Counted from the first letter of the stretch, positions 31,063 through 39,746 are shown. The stretch is 39,826 nucleotides of DNA from Bacteroidaceae bacterium (GCA_017503645.1 JAFVSR010000012.1:1-39826), one strand, 5' to 3'. Notes: generated by a model not told the origin, from the letters alone. A program made the numbers and translations.

Positions 31063-31139
31063 ATATGTCATGTCGAACGTATGTGAGACATCTCATCTGT
31101 TTTTTTAGATTCCTCCACTGCGTGTTCGGAATGACATAT
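31063..31139. repeat. Imperfect palindromic intergenic repeat, copy 3
   Basis: The element opens with ATATGTCATGTCGAACG and closes with CGTGTTCGGAATGACATAT, with GAGACATCTCATC and GATTCCTCCACTG inside. It lies between nanA and the DUF5009-like gene, and its layout matches the copies at 7879 and 16281. Confidence 0.65.
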
Positions 31140-31206
31140 CAATGCAAAAAAAGATAAAAAAAACAGAACGCACAAATTTTGCCCTGCTTTGTTTGCCTGC
31201 GGGCTG

Positions 31207-32325
31207 CTATACTTTCAAAAAGAGTTTCTGCTTGTATAGCACACGCAGAATGAAAAAGAGAATAAGGCTGTTGGCCGCTGTGAGTAACACGGCATACCAA
31301 TCGCTGCCTATATACTGCTCGGTACCACGCAGCAACGACGATGCCACACTGCGGAAATTTATGATTTCGCCAATGAGGTAGGCTGTTATTGCATTGCACC
31401 CATAGTACAAAAGCCACTCCCAACCTTTGCGGTGCCCCTTTACATCTATCCACCAATAGAACAGTGCAAGCAACAGATAGCACAACCCTCCGCTGTATAT
31501 GGTCATACTGCCGTTCCATATGCGTTTTACCATAGGCTGCCATATATCCCACAGTAGGCCGGCTGCAACAAGCGCTGCGCCCACGGCCAACAATCTGATT
31601 GCAGTGCGCTTGCGGTTGTCCTCGCCACTCTTTATGAGTGTACCGGCAAGGCTGCCCATTGCCACCGTGCAGCAGAACGTGAGGCTGCTCCATACCCAAG
31701 TGTAGTCGTACCACGATGCAAACACCACACTGCCGTCGGCAGCCACATAGCTCTGGTCGCGGAAACGGCCGAGAATGAATTTATCCACCTCGCAGGCAAA
31801 ATTTCCTTGCGGTGTGCCGTCGCCCCACAGCACCATAGGCACGGTGTATATTGCAAGCAGCGCCACTATAGCCATCACTTGTGTGCGCGGCTTCAAGTAG
31901 AGCACCAACGGCACGGTGAGCAGGTAGCCCACAGCTATGGCCTGCAAGGTGTTGCTGTATAGATATACTGCATCGGGGTTTAGCGACAGTATATTGCCCT
32001 GCACCAAAATACCAAGGGCAAATAGTATGAAAAAACGTTTAAGCACCCTTTTCCACAGCATTGCCGCGCTGTTTTGCTTCAGATACTTGGGAAGAGAAAA
32101 TGGCATTGTAACGCCCGACATAAAAAGGAAAAGGGGCATCACAAGGTCCCACGCCCTGAACCCCTCCCACTGTGCGTGGTCGAGCTGTGCAAGCAGTGTG
32201 CTGTTGAGTGTTTCGTTGTTTATGGTAAGCAGGGCAGCGCGCAACACCGGTTGCAGGCCCACAAGCATAAAAAGGTCGAGCCCGCGCAGCACGTCGAGCG
32301 ACAGTAATCTTTCGTTCTTTTTCAT
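31207..32325 (-). CDS. DUF5009/HGSNAT-like membrane acyltransferase
   Basis: The 372-aa protein has about ten membrane helices. It begins with RLLSLDVLRGLDLFMLVGLQ, followed by DHAQWEGFRAWDLVMPLFLF and MSGVTMPFSLPKYL. These are marks of the heparan-alpha-glucosaminide N-acetyltransferase-like (HGSNAT/NagX, DUF5009) family, which carries acetyl groups across membranes onto amino sugars. His or Asp in HAQWEGFRAWDLVMP is the likely active site area. It lies just upstream of the sialic acid operon on the same strand, but separated by 219 bases with a repeat, and has its own promoter at 32353-32386. A role in amino sugar handling is likely; the substrate is not shown. Confidence 0.8.
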   Translation of the reverse strand: MKKNERLLSLDVLRGLDLFMLVGLQPVLRAALLTINNETLNSTLLAQLDHAQWEGFRAWDLVMPLFLFMSGVTMPFSLPKYLKQNSAAMLWKRVLKRFFILFALGILVQGNILSLNPDAVYLYSNTLQAIAVGYLLTVPLVLYLKPRTQVMAIVALLAIYTVPMVLWGDGTPQGNFACEVDKFILGRFRDQSYVAADGSVVFASWYDYTWVWSSLTFCCTVAMGSLAGTLIKSGEDNRKRTAIRLLAVGAALVAAGLLWDIWQPMVKRIWNGSMTIYSGGLCYLLLALFYWWIDVKGHRKGWEWLLYYGCNAITAYLIGEIINFRSVASSLLRGTEQYIGSDWYAVLLTAANSLILFFILRVLYKQKLFLKV

Positions 32326-32350
32326 AGAGTGGCGTAATTTGTATTCGCAG

Positions 32351-32381
32351 TTGCGAAGATAATCTTTTTTTTATAATTTTG
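32351..32381 (+). promoter_or_regulatory. trmO promoter
   Basis: TTG (32351-32353) and TAATTTTG (32374-32381) are 20 bases apart, about 31 bases before the trmO start. It overlaps the divergent promoter at 32353-32386. Confidence 0.55.
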
Positions 32382-32386
32382 AGCAA
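32353..32386 (-). promoter_or_regulatory. Promoter of the DUF5009-like gene
   Basis: On the minus strand, TTG (32386-32384) and TATCTTCGC (32361-32353) are 22 bases apart, about 28 bases before the start. The two divergent promoters share this stretch, so only one polymerase could bind at a time. Confidence 0.5.
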
Positions 32387-32412
32387 TAAAAACAAGTGGG
32401 GTTACACCGCCT

Positions 32413-33096
32413 ATGAATATAGAACCAATAGCATATTTCCGCTCGGCACTCACCACAAAATTCGGCGTGCCGCGCCAGAGCGGGCTTGCTGCCGAACTGT
32501 GCGGCACCATTGTGTTTGTGCCCAAGTACCGCAACGCCACCGCATTGCGCGGGCTCGACGGCTTCGACTACCTGTGGCTCATATGGGGCTTTTCGGCCAA
32601 CATAAGAGAGGGGGCAGGGTGGAGCCCCACGGTGCGCCCGCCCCTGCTTGGCGGCAACATCGCAATGGGTGTGTTTGCCACACGCTCGCCCTTTCGCCCC
32701 AACAATTTAGGTCTTTCGTCGGTGAAGATAGTTGCCATAGAGGAGAGCGCTGCCGATGGCGTGGTTATCCACGTGCAGGGTGCCGACCTTATGAACAACA
32801 CCCCCATTTACGACATAAAGCCCTATGTGGCCTACAGCGATGCTCACCCGCAGGCACGCAGCGGCTTTGTCGATGAAAACAGGTGGCAATGCCTTGCGGT
32901 AAACATCCCGCAGGAGTATGAATGCCTCTTTACACCACAGGACTTCAAGGCGCTGCGGCAGTTGCTCTCGTTGGACCCCCGCCCGCAGTATCAGGACAAC
33001 CCCGAAAGGGTTTATGGTATGCCATTTGCCGGCTACGATGTGCGTTTCACCGTGCAAGGCACCGAACTTACTGTGGTGGAGGTGGTTTTGCTGTAA
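32413..33096 (+). CDS. trmO: tRNA (N6-threonylcarbamoyladenosine37-N6)-methyltransferase TrmO
   Basis: The 227-aa enzyme adds a methyl group to t6A37 of threonine tRNAs. It begins with IEPIAYFRSALTTKFGVPRQ and LDGFDYLWLIWGFSAN, continues with VRPPLLGGNIAMGVFATRSP and FRPNNLGLSSVKI, and has DIKPYVAYSDA after that. These are the standard motifs of the TsaA/TrmO beta-barrel (PF01980). A C-terminal domain of about 70 residues with YGMPFAGYDVRF follows, as in the longer form. It is divergent from the DUF5009-like gene. The next gene, umuD, begins 153 bases further on with its own control region. Confidence 0.92.
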   Translation: MNIEPIAYFRSALTTKFGVPRQSGLAAELCGTIVFVPKYRNATALRGLDGFDYLWLIWGFSANIREGAGWSPTVRPPLLGGNIAMGVFATRSPFRPNNLGLSSVKIVAIEESAADGVVIHVQGADLMNNTPIYDIKPYVAYSDAHPQARSGFVDENRWQCLAVNIPQEYECLFTPQDFKALRQLLSLDPRPQYQDNPERVYGMPFAGYDVRFTVQGTELTVVEVVLL

Positions 33097-33147
33097 AATG
33101 TTGCAAAAAAATCAAGCAGTTTGTTTTTTTCTGCGCTCGTTTGTTAT

Positions 33148-33156
33148 TATCTTCGC
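33148..33156 (+). promoter_or_regulatory. umuDC promoter, -7 element
   Basis: TATCTTCGC at 33148-33156 is a clear -7 element facing umuD, about 93 bases before ATG 33250. The best upstream TTTG, at 33120-33123, is 24 bases away, wider than usual, which could mean dependence on an activator. Confidence 0.4.
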
Positions 33157-33211
33157 AACATAATTATTGGTATAGGCCGCTCATCAGCGTAAGTAATCAG
33201 ACCTTTAATTA

Positions 33212-33239
33212 GGCGGTTCTTATGGGGTGGGCGGTTCTT
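33212..33239 (+). repeat. Direct repeat GGCGGTTCTT in the umuD leader
   Basis: GGCGGTTCTT occurs at 33212-33221 and 33230-33239, 18 bases apart start to start, between the -7 element and the umuD start. It could be a regulator-binding site controlling the damage-response operon or an RNA feature. No known box is matched. Confidence 0.35.
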
Positions 33240-33249
33240 TTTGACTATT

Positions 33250-33675
33250 ATGGAAAAATTTGAACCACATAGCATAGACGACAATGCAAGCGCCACAGGC
33301 TCGTTGCTTGGGCACGTGAAGGCCGGTTTTCCCTCTCCCGCCGAGGATATGCGCGAGAGGCTCGACCTGGTGAAACTGCTTGTGCGCCACAAGGCATCTA
33401 CCTTCTTCTTCCGTGTGAGCGGAGTGTCAATGGTTGATGCTGCCCTTGACGAGGGCGATATTATTATAGTGGATAGGGCGGTGGAGCCATATAACAACTG
33501 CAAAGCGGTTTGCTACATCGACGGGGAATATACCGTGAAGCGTGTGGAGATGCTTGGCGGCAAGGTGCGCCTTATGCCTGCCAACGAGAACGCCGCCTAT
33601 AAACCCATAGAGGTTACCGATGGCAACGATTTCCTCATATGGGGCGTTGTAACCTATGTCATAAAGAAGATGTAA
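33250..33675 (+). CDS. umuD: DNA polymerase V accessory protein UmuD (LexA-like protease)
   Basis: ATG 33250 (MEKFEPHSID) gives 141 aa, the usual size; a TTG at 33241 is less likely. The S24 peptidase cuts itself with RecA help. Here the cut site is Ala25-Gly26 (LGHVKAGFPSPAED), the nucleophile is Ser60 in VSGVSMVDA, and the general base is Lys97 in YTVKRVE, all at the places seen in E. coli UmuD. UmuD' then joins UmuC to form the translesion polymerase. umuC follows after 2 bases, so they are one operon. Confidence 0.93.
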   Translation: MEKFEPHSIDDNASATGSLLGHVKAGFPSPAEDMRERLDLVKLLVRHKASTFFFRVSGVSMVDAALDEGDIIIVDRAVEPYNNCKAVCYIDGEYTVKRVEMLGGKVRLMPANENAAYKPIEVTDGNDFLIWGVVTYVIKKM

Positions 33676-33677
33676 TA

Positions 33678-34943
33678 ATGTTTGCCCTTGCCGACTGCAA
33701 TAACTTTTTTGCCTCTTGCGAGCGCGTCTTCCGCCCCGACTTGCAGGGCCGTCCCGTCATTGTTCTTTCGAGCAACGACGGCTGTGCCGTGGCGCGCAGC
33801 AACGAGGCCAAGGCATTGGGCATAAAGATGGGGGCACCGTTCTTCAAGATACGCCACTTGGTGGAGGCTCACAATGTGGCGGTTTTTTCGGGCAATATGG
33901 CACTCTATGGCGATATGTCGCAGCGGGTGCGCTGGGTGCTCGAGGAGTTTGCCCCTTCGATAGAGGTCTATTCCATAGATGAGGCCTTCCTTGACCTGCG
34001 CGGCCTGCTGAATGTCGATTTCGATGCATATGCAAAAGCCATATCCAAGCGCTGCCGGCAACTGACATCTATCCCCGTGTCGGTGGGTATTGCTCCCACA
34101 AAAACACTCGCCAAGATAGCCTCCAAACTATGCAAGCAGTATCCCAAACTGCAAGGCGGCTGCTATATGCACCGCCCGCAGGATATTGAAAAGGTACTGC
34201 GTAAATTCCCCATAGAAGATGTGTGGGGGATAGGCCGTCGCTCGGCTCCCAAACTATATGCCGCAGGAGTGCGCACGGCCTACGATTTTACGCTCCTCAC
34301 CGAGCAGGCGGTGCGTGCAATGTTCGGCATCACGGGGGTGCGCACGTGGCGCGAACTGCGCGGGGAACCCTGCATAGAATTTGAAGATGGTTTTGAGGCA
34401 AAGCAATCCATTTGCGTGTCGCGCAGTTTTTCACAGGAGATAGCCGATGCCGATGTGCTGTGCGAGCAGGTTGCCAATTTTGCCTTCTCCGTTGCCGAGA
34501 AACTGCGGCAGCAACGCTCGGTGGCTTGCGAAATTCTGGTGTTTGCATATACCAACCGCTTCAAGGATAATGCCCCGCAGATGTATGGCAACAAACTTGT
34601 GCACTTTGAACAACCCACCAACGAGCAACGCGCAATAGTGACGGCAGCCGTGGAGGCGGCACGTTCGCTTGCCACGGGTGGTTACAGTTACAAAAAGGCG
34701 GGTGTGGTGGCTACGCACATAATGCCCGTGCAGAATGTAATGCACTCCCTGTTCGAGGATAGGGCGGCCAATGAAAAAGAGGGCCGCATAAGCACAGCCG
34801 TAGACGCAATAAACAGCGCCTTCGGGCGTGGCACGGTGAAATTGGCGGTGCAGGGCAGCGGCAGAATAAAAAGTTCCAGCGAAAAGCAATCGCCCCACTA
34901 CACAACCCTGTGGAGCGATATTCCCACCGTTACGGTGAAGTAA
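33678..34943 (+). CDS. umuC: DNA polymerase V catalytic protein UmuC (Y family)
   Basis: ATG 33678 (MFALADCNNFFASCERVF) gives 421 aa, the usual length. The Y-family polymerase copies past DNA lesions. The metal ligands are Asp6 in LADCNN and Asp101-Glu102 in YSIDEAFLDL. IPVSVGIAPTKTLAKIASKL, the helix-hairpin-helix VWGIGRRSAPKLYAAGV and the little-finger domain follow. The C-terminal stretch GRGTVKLAVQGSG with SPHYTTLWSDIPTV is the DUF4113 tail of UmuC. It forms an operon with umuD (gap 2 bases). The 162 bases downstream, up to hsdR, hold the hsdR promoter. Confidence 0.95.
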   Translation: MFALADCNNFFASCERVFRPDLQGRPVIVLSSNDGCAVARSNEAKALGIKMGAPFFKIRHLVEAHNVAVFSGNMALYGDMSQRVRWVLEEFAPSIEVYSIDEAFLDLRGLLNVDFDAYAKAISKRCRQLTSIPVSVGIAPTKTLAKIASKLCKQYPKLQGGCYMHRPQDIEKVLRKFPIEDVWGIGRRSAPKLYAAGVRTAYDFTLLTEQAVRAMFGITGVRTWRELRGEPCIEFEDGFEAKQSICVSRSFSQEIADADVLCEQVANFAFSVAEKLRQQRSVACEILVFAYTNRFKDNAPQMYGNKLVHFEQPTNEQRAIVTAAVEAARSLATGGYSYKKAGVVATHIMPVQNVMHSLFEDRAANEKEGRISTAVDAINSAFGRGTVKLAVQGSGRIKSSSEKQSPHYTTLWSDIPTVTVK

Positions 34944-35052
34944 CACATTCTTCTATGTCTCCTCCATTAGCGCCTTGTATAGTGGCAATATATAAAATCG
35001 TATAATGTTGCTAAATAGTTGTTCGCTATAACTCTTATATTCTAATAAATTG

Positions 35053-35083
35053 TTGAACCGATAATTTTTTTGTTTATTTTTGC
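35053..35083 (+). promoter_or_regulatory. hsdR promoter
   Basis: TTG (35053-35055) and TATTTTTGC (35075-35083) are 19 bases apart, about 23 bases before ATG 35106. It should drive the type I restriction-modification locus. Confidence 0.55.
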
Positions 35084-35105
35084 ATTTAGCACGTTTTTAT
35101 ACACA

Positions 35106-37931
35106 ATGGTTGATATGACAGCACAGAGTGAAGCAGCATTGGAAAATGGTCTGATAAGGACACTACAAAATATGAGTTATGAATATGTTGTGATTAAAGA
35201 AGAAAGCAATTTGATTGAGAACTTCAAATTACAACTGGAAAAGCATAACCAAAAAGAACTTTCAAAATACAACCGTTCACAGTTTACCGATAAGGAGTTT
35301 GAGAAAATCCTCATTCATCTTGAGGGTGGCACACGCTTTGACAAAGCGAAGAAACTTCGCGACCTTTATCCTCTTGACACCGAGGATGGAGAACGCATTT
35401 GGGTGGAGTTCCTTAATCGTAGCCAATGGTGTAAAAACGAATTTCAGGTAGCAAATCAAATTACCATTGAAGGACGCAAGAAGTGCCGGTATGATGTTAC
35501 CATTCTTATCAATGGATTACCATTAGTGCAAATAGAACTAAAGAAGAGAGGTGTTGAACTGAAACAAGCATACCAACAAATTCAGCGTTATCACAAGACA
35601 TCATACCACGGACTATTTGACTACATCCAAATTTTTGTAGTCTCTAACGGTGTGAATACACGTTACTTTGCTAACAATCCCAATCAAGGTTACAAATTCA
35701 CATTCAACTGGACAGATGCAGCTAACACACCATACAATGACCTAAGCCTGTTTGCCAATGAGTTTTTTGACAAATGCACTCTTGGCAAATTGATAAGCAA
35801 ATACATTGTAATGCACGAGGGCGATAAATGCCTTATGGTGTTGCGACCATATCAATTCTATGCCGTTGAAAAGATACTTGACCGTGTACAAAACACCAAT
35901 AAGGACGGATATATTTGGCACACAACCGGTGCTGGCAAAACACTGACATCATTCAAGGCTGCTCAATTGGTGTCTGAAATAGACGGAATAGACAAAGTTA
36001 TGTTTGTTGTTGACCGCCACGACCTTGATACTCAAACACAATCGGAATACGAAGCGTTTGAACCGGGTGCTGTAGATAATACCGACAATACATCGGAACT
36101 TATCAAACGCTTGAATGGAAATAGTAAAATCATAATCACTACAATACAGAAACTCAACACAGCTGTATCAAAGGATTATTATAGCAATAAACTTTTGGCT
36201 GTTAGAGACAAACGGATTGTTATGATTTTTGACGAGTGTCACCGAAGTCATTTCGGCGACAGCCATAAGAATATTATGAAGTTTTTTACTAACACTCAAA
36301 TATTCGGCTTCACCGGCACTCCGATATTCGTTGAAAATTCAATCGACGGGCACACTACCAAAGAAATCTTTGGCGACTGTTTGCATAAGTATCTTATAAA
36401 AGATGCTATTGCCGACGAAAACGTACTTGGTTTCTTGGTGGAATATTATACAGGCAATGTAACAGCTGAATATGACGATGAGGGCAGAATGACAGAAATT
36501 GCCCAGTTTATACTCAACAACTTCAATAAATCGACATTCGATGGAGAGTATGATGCTCTTTTCGCAGTACAATCTGTTCCTATGCTGATAAAATACTATA
36601 AGATATTCAAGAGTCTTAATCCTCAAATAAAGATTAGTGCAGTATTCACCTATGGGCAAAACACGAATCAGGATGATGCATATACGGGTATGAACAGAGG
36701 GTTTGAGAATGAAAGCGTTCAAGCCGATGAATTGCAAGCCATAATGGATGATTACAATAAAATGTATGGCACAGCATTTACCACAGAGAATTTCAGTGCT
36801 TATTACGATGATATAAATCTTCGTATGAAGAAGAAAAAGCCCGAAATGAAACCTCTTGACCTTTGTCTTGTGGTAGGTATGTTCTTGACTGGGTTTGACT
36901 CTAAAAAGTTGAATACGCTTTATGTTGATAAGAAACTTGAATATCACGGGCTGTTGCAAGCATTCAGCCGCACCAATCGTGTGCTTAACGAAAAGAAACG
37001 CTTTGGAAAAATCGTCTGTTTCCGCAACCTAAAGGACAATGTCGATAACTCAATTAAGCTATTCAGTAATAACTGCCCTTCGGAAGATATTCTGCGTGAG
37101 CCTTTCGACAAAGTAAAAAAAGAACTTAATGACCTCGCGATTGCATTCTTAAAGAAATATCCAAAACCACAATTCGTAGATACGCTTCAAAGCGAATACG
37201 ACAAGCGCGATTTTGTTTTAGTATTCCGCGACCTTATAAAAAAACAGGCTGAAATTCAAATTTACGAGGAATACGACCCTAACGATTCAAGCCTTTACAT
37301 GTCCGAGCAGGAATTTAATGATTTCAAGAGCAAATATCTTGATATTGCATTGGGTGTCGTAACGCTGGACCAAGCAAATAGTATGGTGGCTGAATCTGGG
37401 GCACCATATGGAGAAACACAAAAACTCGAAGATATTGATTTCTGCCTTGAATTACTTCACAGTGATGTTATTAATGTGGCATATATCCTTGCACTCATAG
37501 CCGACCTTAATCCGTCAAGTGATGATTACGAGGAAAAACGCAGGAACATCATTGACACAATGATTAAAGACGCCGAAATGCGTAATAAGGCGAAGCTGAT
37601 TGACGGCTTCATTCAGCAGAATGTGGACGATGATAAAGAAAACTTTGAACGTGCAAAGGCAGACGGGTCAATGGATTTGGAGGCAAGACTCAATTCCTAT
37701 GTAAAAGAAAAACGAGAAAAAGCAATAAAAGACCTCGCTGAAACCGAACATATACCGGTAGCGGTGCTTGCACGCTATTTGGCCGAATATGATTACCTGC
37801 AAAAGCACAAGTCTGAAATAATTCAAGAGGCTATTGCCGAGCAGCATCTTGGTCTTATAAAAACAAGGAAGGCTATAAAACGAGTGACCGAACAATTGAT
37901 GTTTATTATTAATACATTCTCTTGGGAATGA
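35106..37931 (+). CDS. hsdR: Type I restriction endonuclease, HsdR subunit
   Basis: ATG 35106 (MVDMTAQSEAALENGL) gives 941 aa; ATG 35115 is also possible. The open frame upstream lies in the promoter. HsdR cuts DNA after ATP-driven translocation in the HsdRMS complex. The nuclease part has KCRYDVTILINGLPLVQIEL with Asp and Glu-Leu-Lys near residue 142. The SF2 helicase has TGAGKTLTSFKAA near 274, the DEAH-like box IFDECHRSHFGD near 375, GFTGTPIF near 400, and FLTGFDSKKLNTLYVDK with QAFSRTNRVL later on. The C-terminal helical part should bind HsdM. Codon use and AT content differ from umuDC, so it was probably acquired. hsdM follows after 217 bases with repeats. Confidence 0.94.
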   Translation: MVDMTAQSEAALENGLIRTLQNMSYEYVVIKEESNLIENFKLQLEKHNQKELSKYNRSQFTDKEFEKILIHLEGGTRFDKAKKLRDLYPLDTEDGERIWVEFLNRSQWCKNEFQVANQITIEGRKKCRYDVTILINGLPLVQIELKKRGVELKQAYQQIQRYHKTSYHGLFDYIQIFVVSNGVNTRYFANNPNQGYKFTFNWTDAANTPYNDLSLFANEFFDKCTLGKLISKYIVMHEGDKCLMVLRPYQFYAVEKILDRVQNTNKDGYIWHTTGAGKTLTSFKAAQLVSEIDGIDKVMFVVDRHDLDTQTQSEYEAFEPGAVDNTDNTSELIKRLNGNSKIIITTIQKLNTAVSKDYYSNKLLAVRDKRIVMIFDECHRSHFGDSHKNIMKFFTNTQIFGFTGTPIFVENSIDGHTTKEIFGDCLHKYLIKDAIADENVLGFLVEYYTGNVTAEYDDEGRMTEIAQFILNNFNKSTFDGEYDALFAVQSVPMLIKYYKIFKSLNPQIKISAVFTYGQNTNQDDAYTGMNRGFENESVQADELQAIMDDYNKMYGTAFTTENFSAYYDDINLRMKKKKPEMKPLDLCLVVGMFLTGFDSKKLNTLYVDKKLEYHGLLQAFSRTNRVLNEKKRFGKIVCFRNLKDNVDNSIKLFSNNCPSEDILREPFDKVKKELNDLAIAFLKKYPKPQFVDTLQSEYDKRDFVLVFRDLIKKQAEIQIYEEYDPNDSSLYMSEQEFNDFKSKYLDIALGVVTLDQANSMVAESGAPYGETQKLEDIDFCLELLHSDVINVAYILALIADLNPSSDDYEEKRRNIIDTMIKDAEMRNKAKLIDGFIQQNVDDDKENFERAKADGSMDLEARLNSYVKEKREKAIKDLAETEHIPVAVLARYLAEYDYLQKHKSEIIQEAIAEQHLGLIKTRKAIKRVTEQLMFIINTFSWE

Positions 37932-37972
37932 CAAAACAAAGTTTTGTTATCGGCGAGTTTTGTAGTGAACGT

Positions 37973-38005
37973 CGCAGGTGGCATCGCTGAAAGTGATGCC
38001 CTGCG
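37973..38005 (+). repeat. Hairpin in the hsdR-hsdM gap
   Basis: CGCAG and CTGCG (37973-37977 and 38001-38005) enclose an 8-bp stem (37981-37988 with 37992-37999, one G-T pair, 3-base loop). It lies 41 bases after the hsdR stop and may be a terminator-like or attenuating hairpin before hsdM. Confidence 0.5.
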
Positions 38006-38020
38006 GTGCACGAAAAACAA

Positions 38021-38115
38021 AACGAGCCAATGACTATTATTTGTCGGTGAGTTCATTTATGAACGAGCCAATGACTATTATTTGTCGGTGAGTTCATTAT
38101 GAACGAGTCAATAAC
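38021..38115 (+). repeat. Tandem direct repeat of about 41 bases before hsdM
   Basis: Two nearly identical units (38021-38061 and 38062-38101, beginning AACGAGCCAATGACTATTAT) are followed by a partial third (38102-38115). They differ by one base in the T-rich part. Each unit holds a small palindrome such as GTTCATTATGAAC. A weaker older copy seems to lie at about 37945-37972 (CGGCGAGTTTTGTAGTGAAC). Confidence 0.75.
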
Positions 38116-38148
38116 ATTGCAAATTAAGAATTATAAAAACTTTACAAT

Positions 38149-39705
38149 ATGAGCGAAGAACTTCAGCAAAAACTGCGTAACCAACTTTGGACTGTTGCAA
38201 ACACATTGAGAGGAAATATGTCTGCCGGTGAATTTATGTACTTTTCACTTGGCTTCATCTTCTATAAATATCTGTCGGAGAAAATAGAGCATTTTGCAGA
38301 CACAGCTCTTGTCGATGATGAAATAACATTCAAGGAACTTTGGAAAGTTGCCGATGACGAAGATTATCTTGAACTCCAGGAAGCTGTGAAAACACAGTGT
38401 CTTGAATCTATCGGTTATTTCATTGAACCTGAATTTCTGTTCTCTTCGGTCATTGCTTTAATCAAGAAGAAAGAGACTATTCTCCCTGTTCTCGAACGTT
38501 CATTAAAACGTATCGAGGACAGTACATTGGGACAGGACAGCGAAGAGGACTTTGGCGGTCTCTTCTCAGATATTGACCTTGCCTCGCCTAAACTAGGTAG
38601 AACAACTGATGACAAGAATACACTAATCAGCAATGTTCTTCTTGCCCTTGATGAAATCGACTTTGGTGTAGATGCAACACAGGAAATTGATATTCTTGGC
38701 GATGCATACGAGTATATGATTAGCCAATTTGCAGCTGGTGCTGGAAAGAAAGCCGGTGAGTTCTATACACCTCAGGAGGTGAGTCAAATTCTTGCTGATA
38801 TTGTAACTACAGGCAAGACACGCTTGCGTAATGTATATGACCCCACTTGCGGCAGTGGATCATTGCTTATTCGTGCTGCACGCAATGGCAAAGCTGAAGA
38901 CATTTACGGACAGGAAAAGAACCCGACAACATTCAATCTCTGTCGTATGAATATGTTGCTTCACGGTATCAAATTCCACAACTTCCGCATTGAGAATAAC
39001 GACACTCTTGAACACGATGAATTTGGCGACACGCAATTCGATGCTGTGATTGCTAACCCACCATTCTCTGCCGAGTGGAGTGCAGATGCAAAATTCAATA
39101 ATGATGACCGTTTCAGCAAAGCCGGAAAACTTGCACCAAAGAGCAAAGCCGACTATGCGTTTATTCTTCACATGGTTCACCACCTTAATGAAGGTGGTAC
39201 AATGGCTTGTGTTGCACCTCACGGAGTGCTGTTCCGTGGCTCTGCCGAAGGTACAATTCGTCAATTCCTTATTGAAAAGAAAAACTATATTGATGCAATC
39301 ATCGGTTTGCCTGCAAACATCTTCTATGGCACATCAATCCCGACTTGTATTCTTGTCCTGAAAAAATGCCGTCAGGCTGATGACAATATCCTGTTTATCG
39401 ATGCAAGCAAAGAGTTCGAGAAGGTAAAGACTCAAAACAAGCTCCGCCCCGAACATATTGAAAAAATCGTTACCACATATCGCGAGCGTAAAGAAATTGA
39501 GAAATATAGCCACTGTGCTACTCTTGATGAAATCAAGGAGAATGACTACAATTTGAATATTCCTAGATATGTTGATACATTTGAAGAGGAAGAGGAAATC
39601 GACATCAAAGCAGTGATGGCAGACATCAAAACACTTGAAGCACAGCGTGCCGAACTTGATGCTCAAATAGAAGTTTACTTAAAAGAGTTAGGATTAGTTG
39701 ACTAA
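38149..39705 (+). CDS. hsdM: Type I restriction-modification system, HsdM methyltransferase subunit
   Basis: The 518-aa enzyme methylates adenine at N6 within the HsdS-defined site. Residues 1-140 are the HsdM_N helical domain with NQLWTVANTLRGNMSAGEFM and YFSLGFIFYKYLSEKIEHFA. The N6_Mtase domain has GEFYTPQEVSQILADIV, the SAM-binding motif I DPTCGSGSLLI from residue 231, and the catalytic motif IV NPPF near 303. The C-terminus is a coiled coil. The order hsdR, hsdM here differs from the E. coli hsdRMS order only in the spacing; the specificity gene hsdS is not seen in this window and may be just downstream. The gene is AT-rich like hsdR. Confidence 0.95.
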   Translation: MSEELQQKLRNQLWTVANTLRGNMSAGEFMYFSLGFIFYKYLSEKIEHFADTALVDDEITFKELWKVADDEDYLELQEAVKTQCLESIGYFIEPEFLFSSVIALIKKKETILPVLERSLKRIEDSTLGQDSEEDFGGLFSDIDLASPKLGRTTDDKNTLISNVLLALDEIDFGVDATQEIDILGDAYEYMISQFAAGAGKKAGEFYTPQEVSQILADIVTTGKTRLRNVYDPTCGSGSLLIRAARNGKAEDIYGQEKNPTTFNLCRMNMLLHGIKFHNFRIENNDTLEHDEFGDTQFDAVIANPPFSAEWSADAKFNNDDRFSKAGKLAPKSKADYAFILHMVHHLNEGGTMACVAPHGVLFRGSAEGTIRQFLIEKKNYIDAIIGLPANIFYGTSIPTCILVLKKCRQADDNILFIDASKEFEKVKTQNKLRPEHIEKIVTTYRERKEIEKYSHCATLDEIKENDYNLNIPRYVDTFEEEEEIDIKAVMADIKTLEAQRAELDAQIEVYLKELGLVD

Positions 39706-39746
39706 TTGCAATCCTTAATGTTTAACCTAAAAGTAAACAAATGATT

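Noticed and set aside
29782-31086. Long rightward open frame (434 codons) opposite nanA and the epimerase gene
   Set aside because: It crosses two well-supported leftward genes with catalytic motifs and has no recognisable domain.
38021-38115. CRISPR-like array
   Set aside because: The units are directly adjacent with no unique spacers between them, and no cas genes are in the window. It is a plain tandem repeat.
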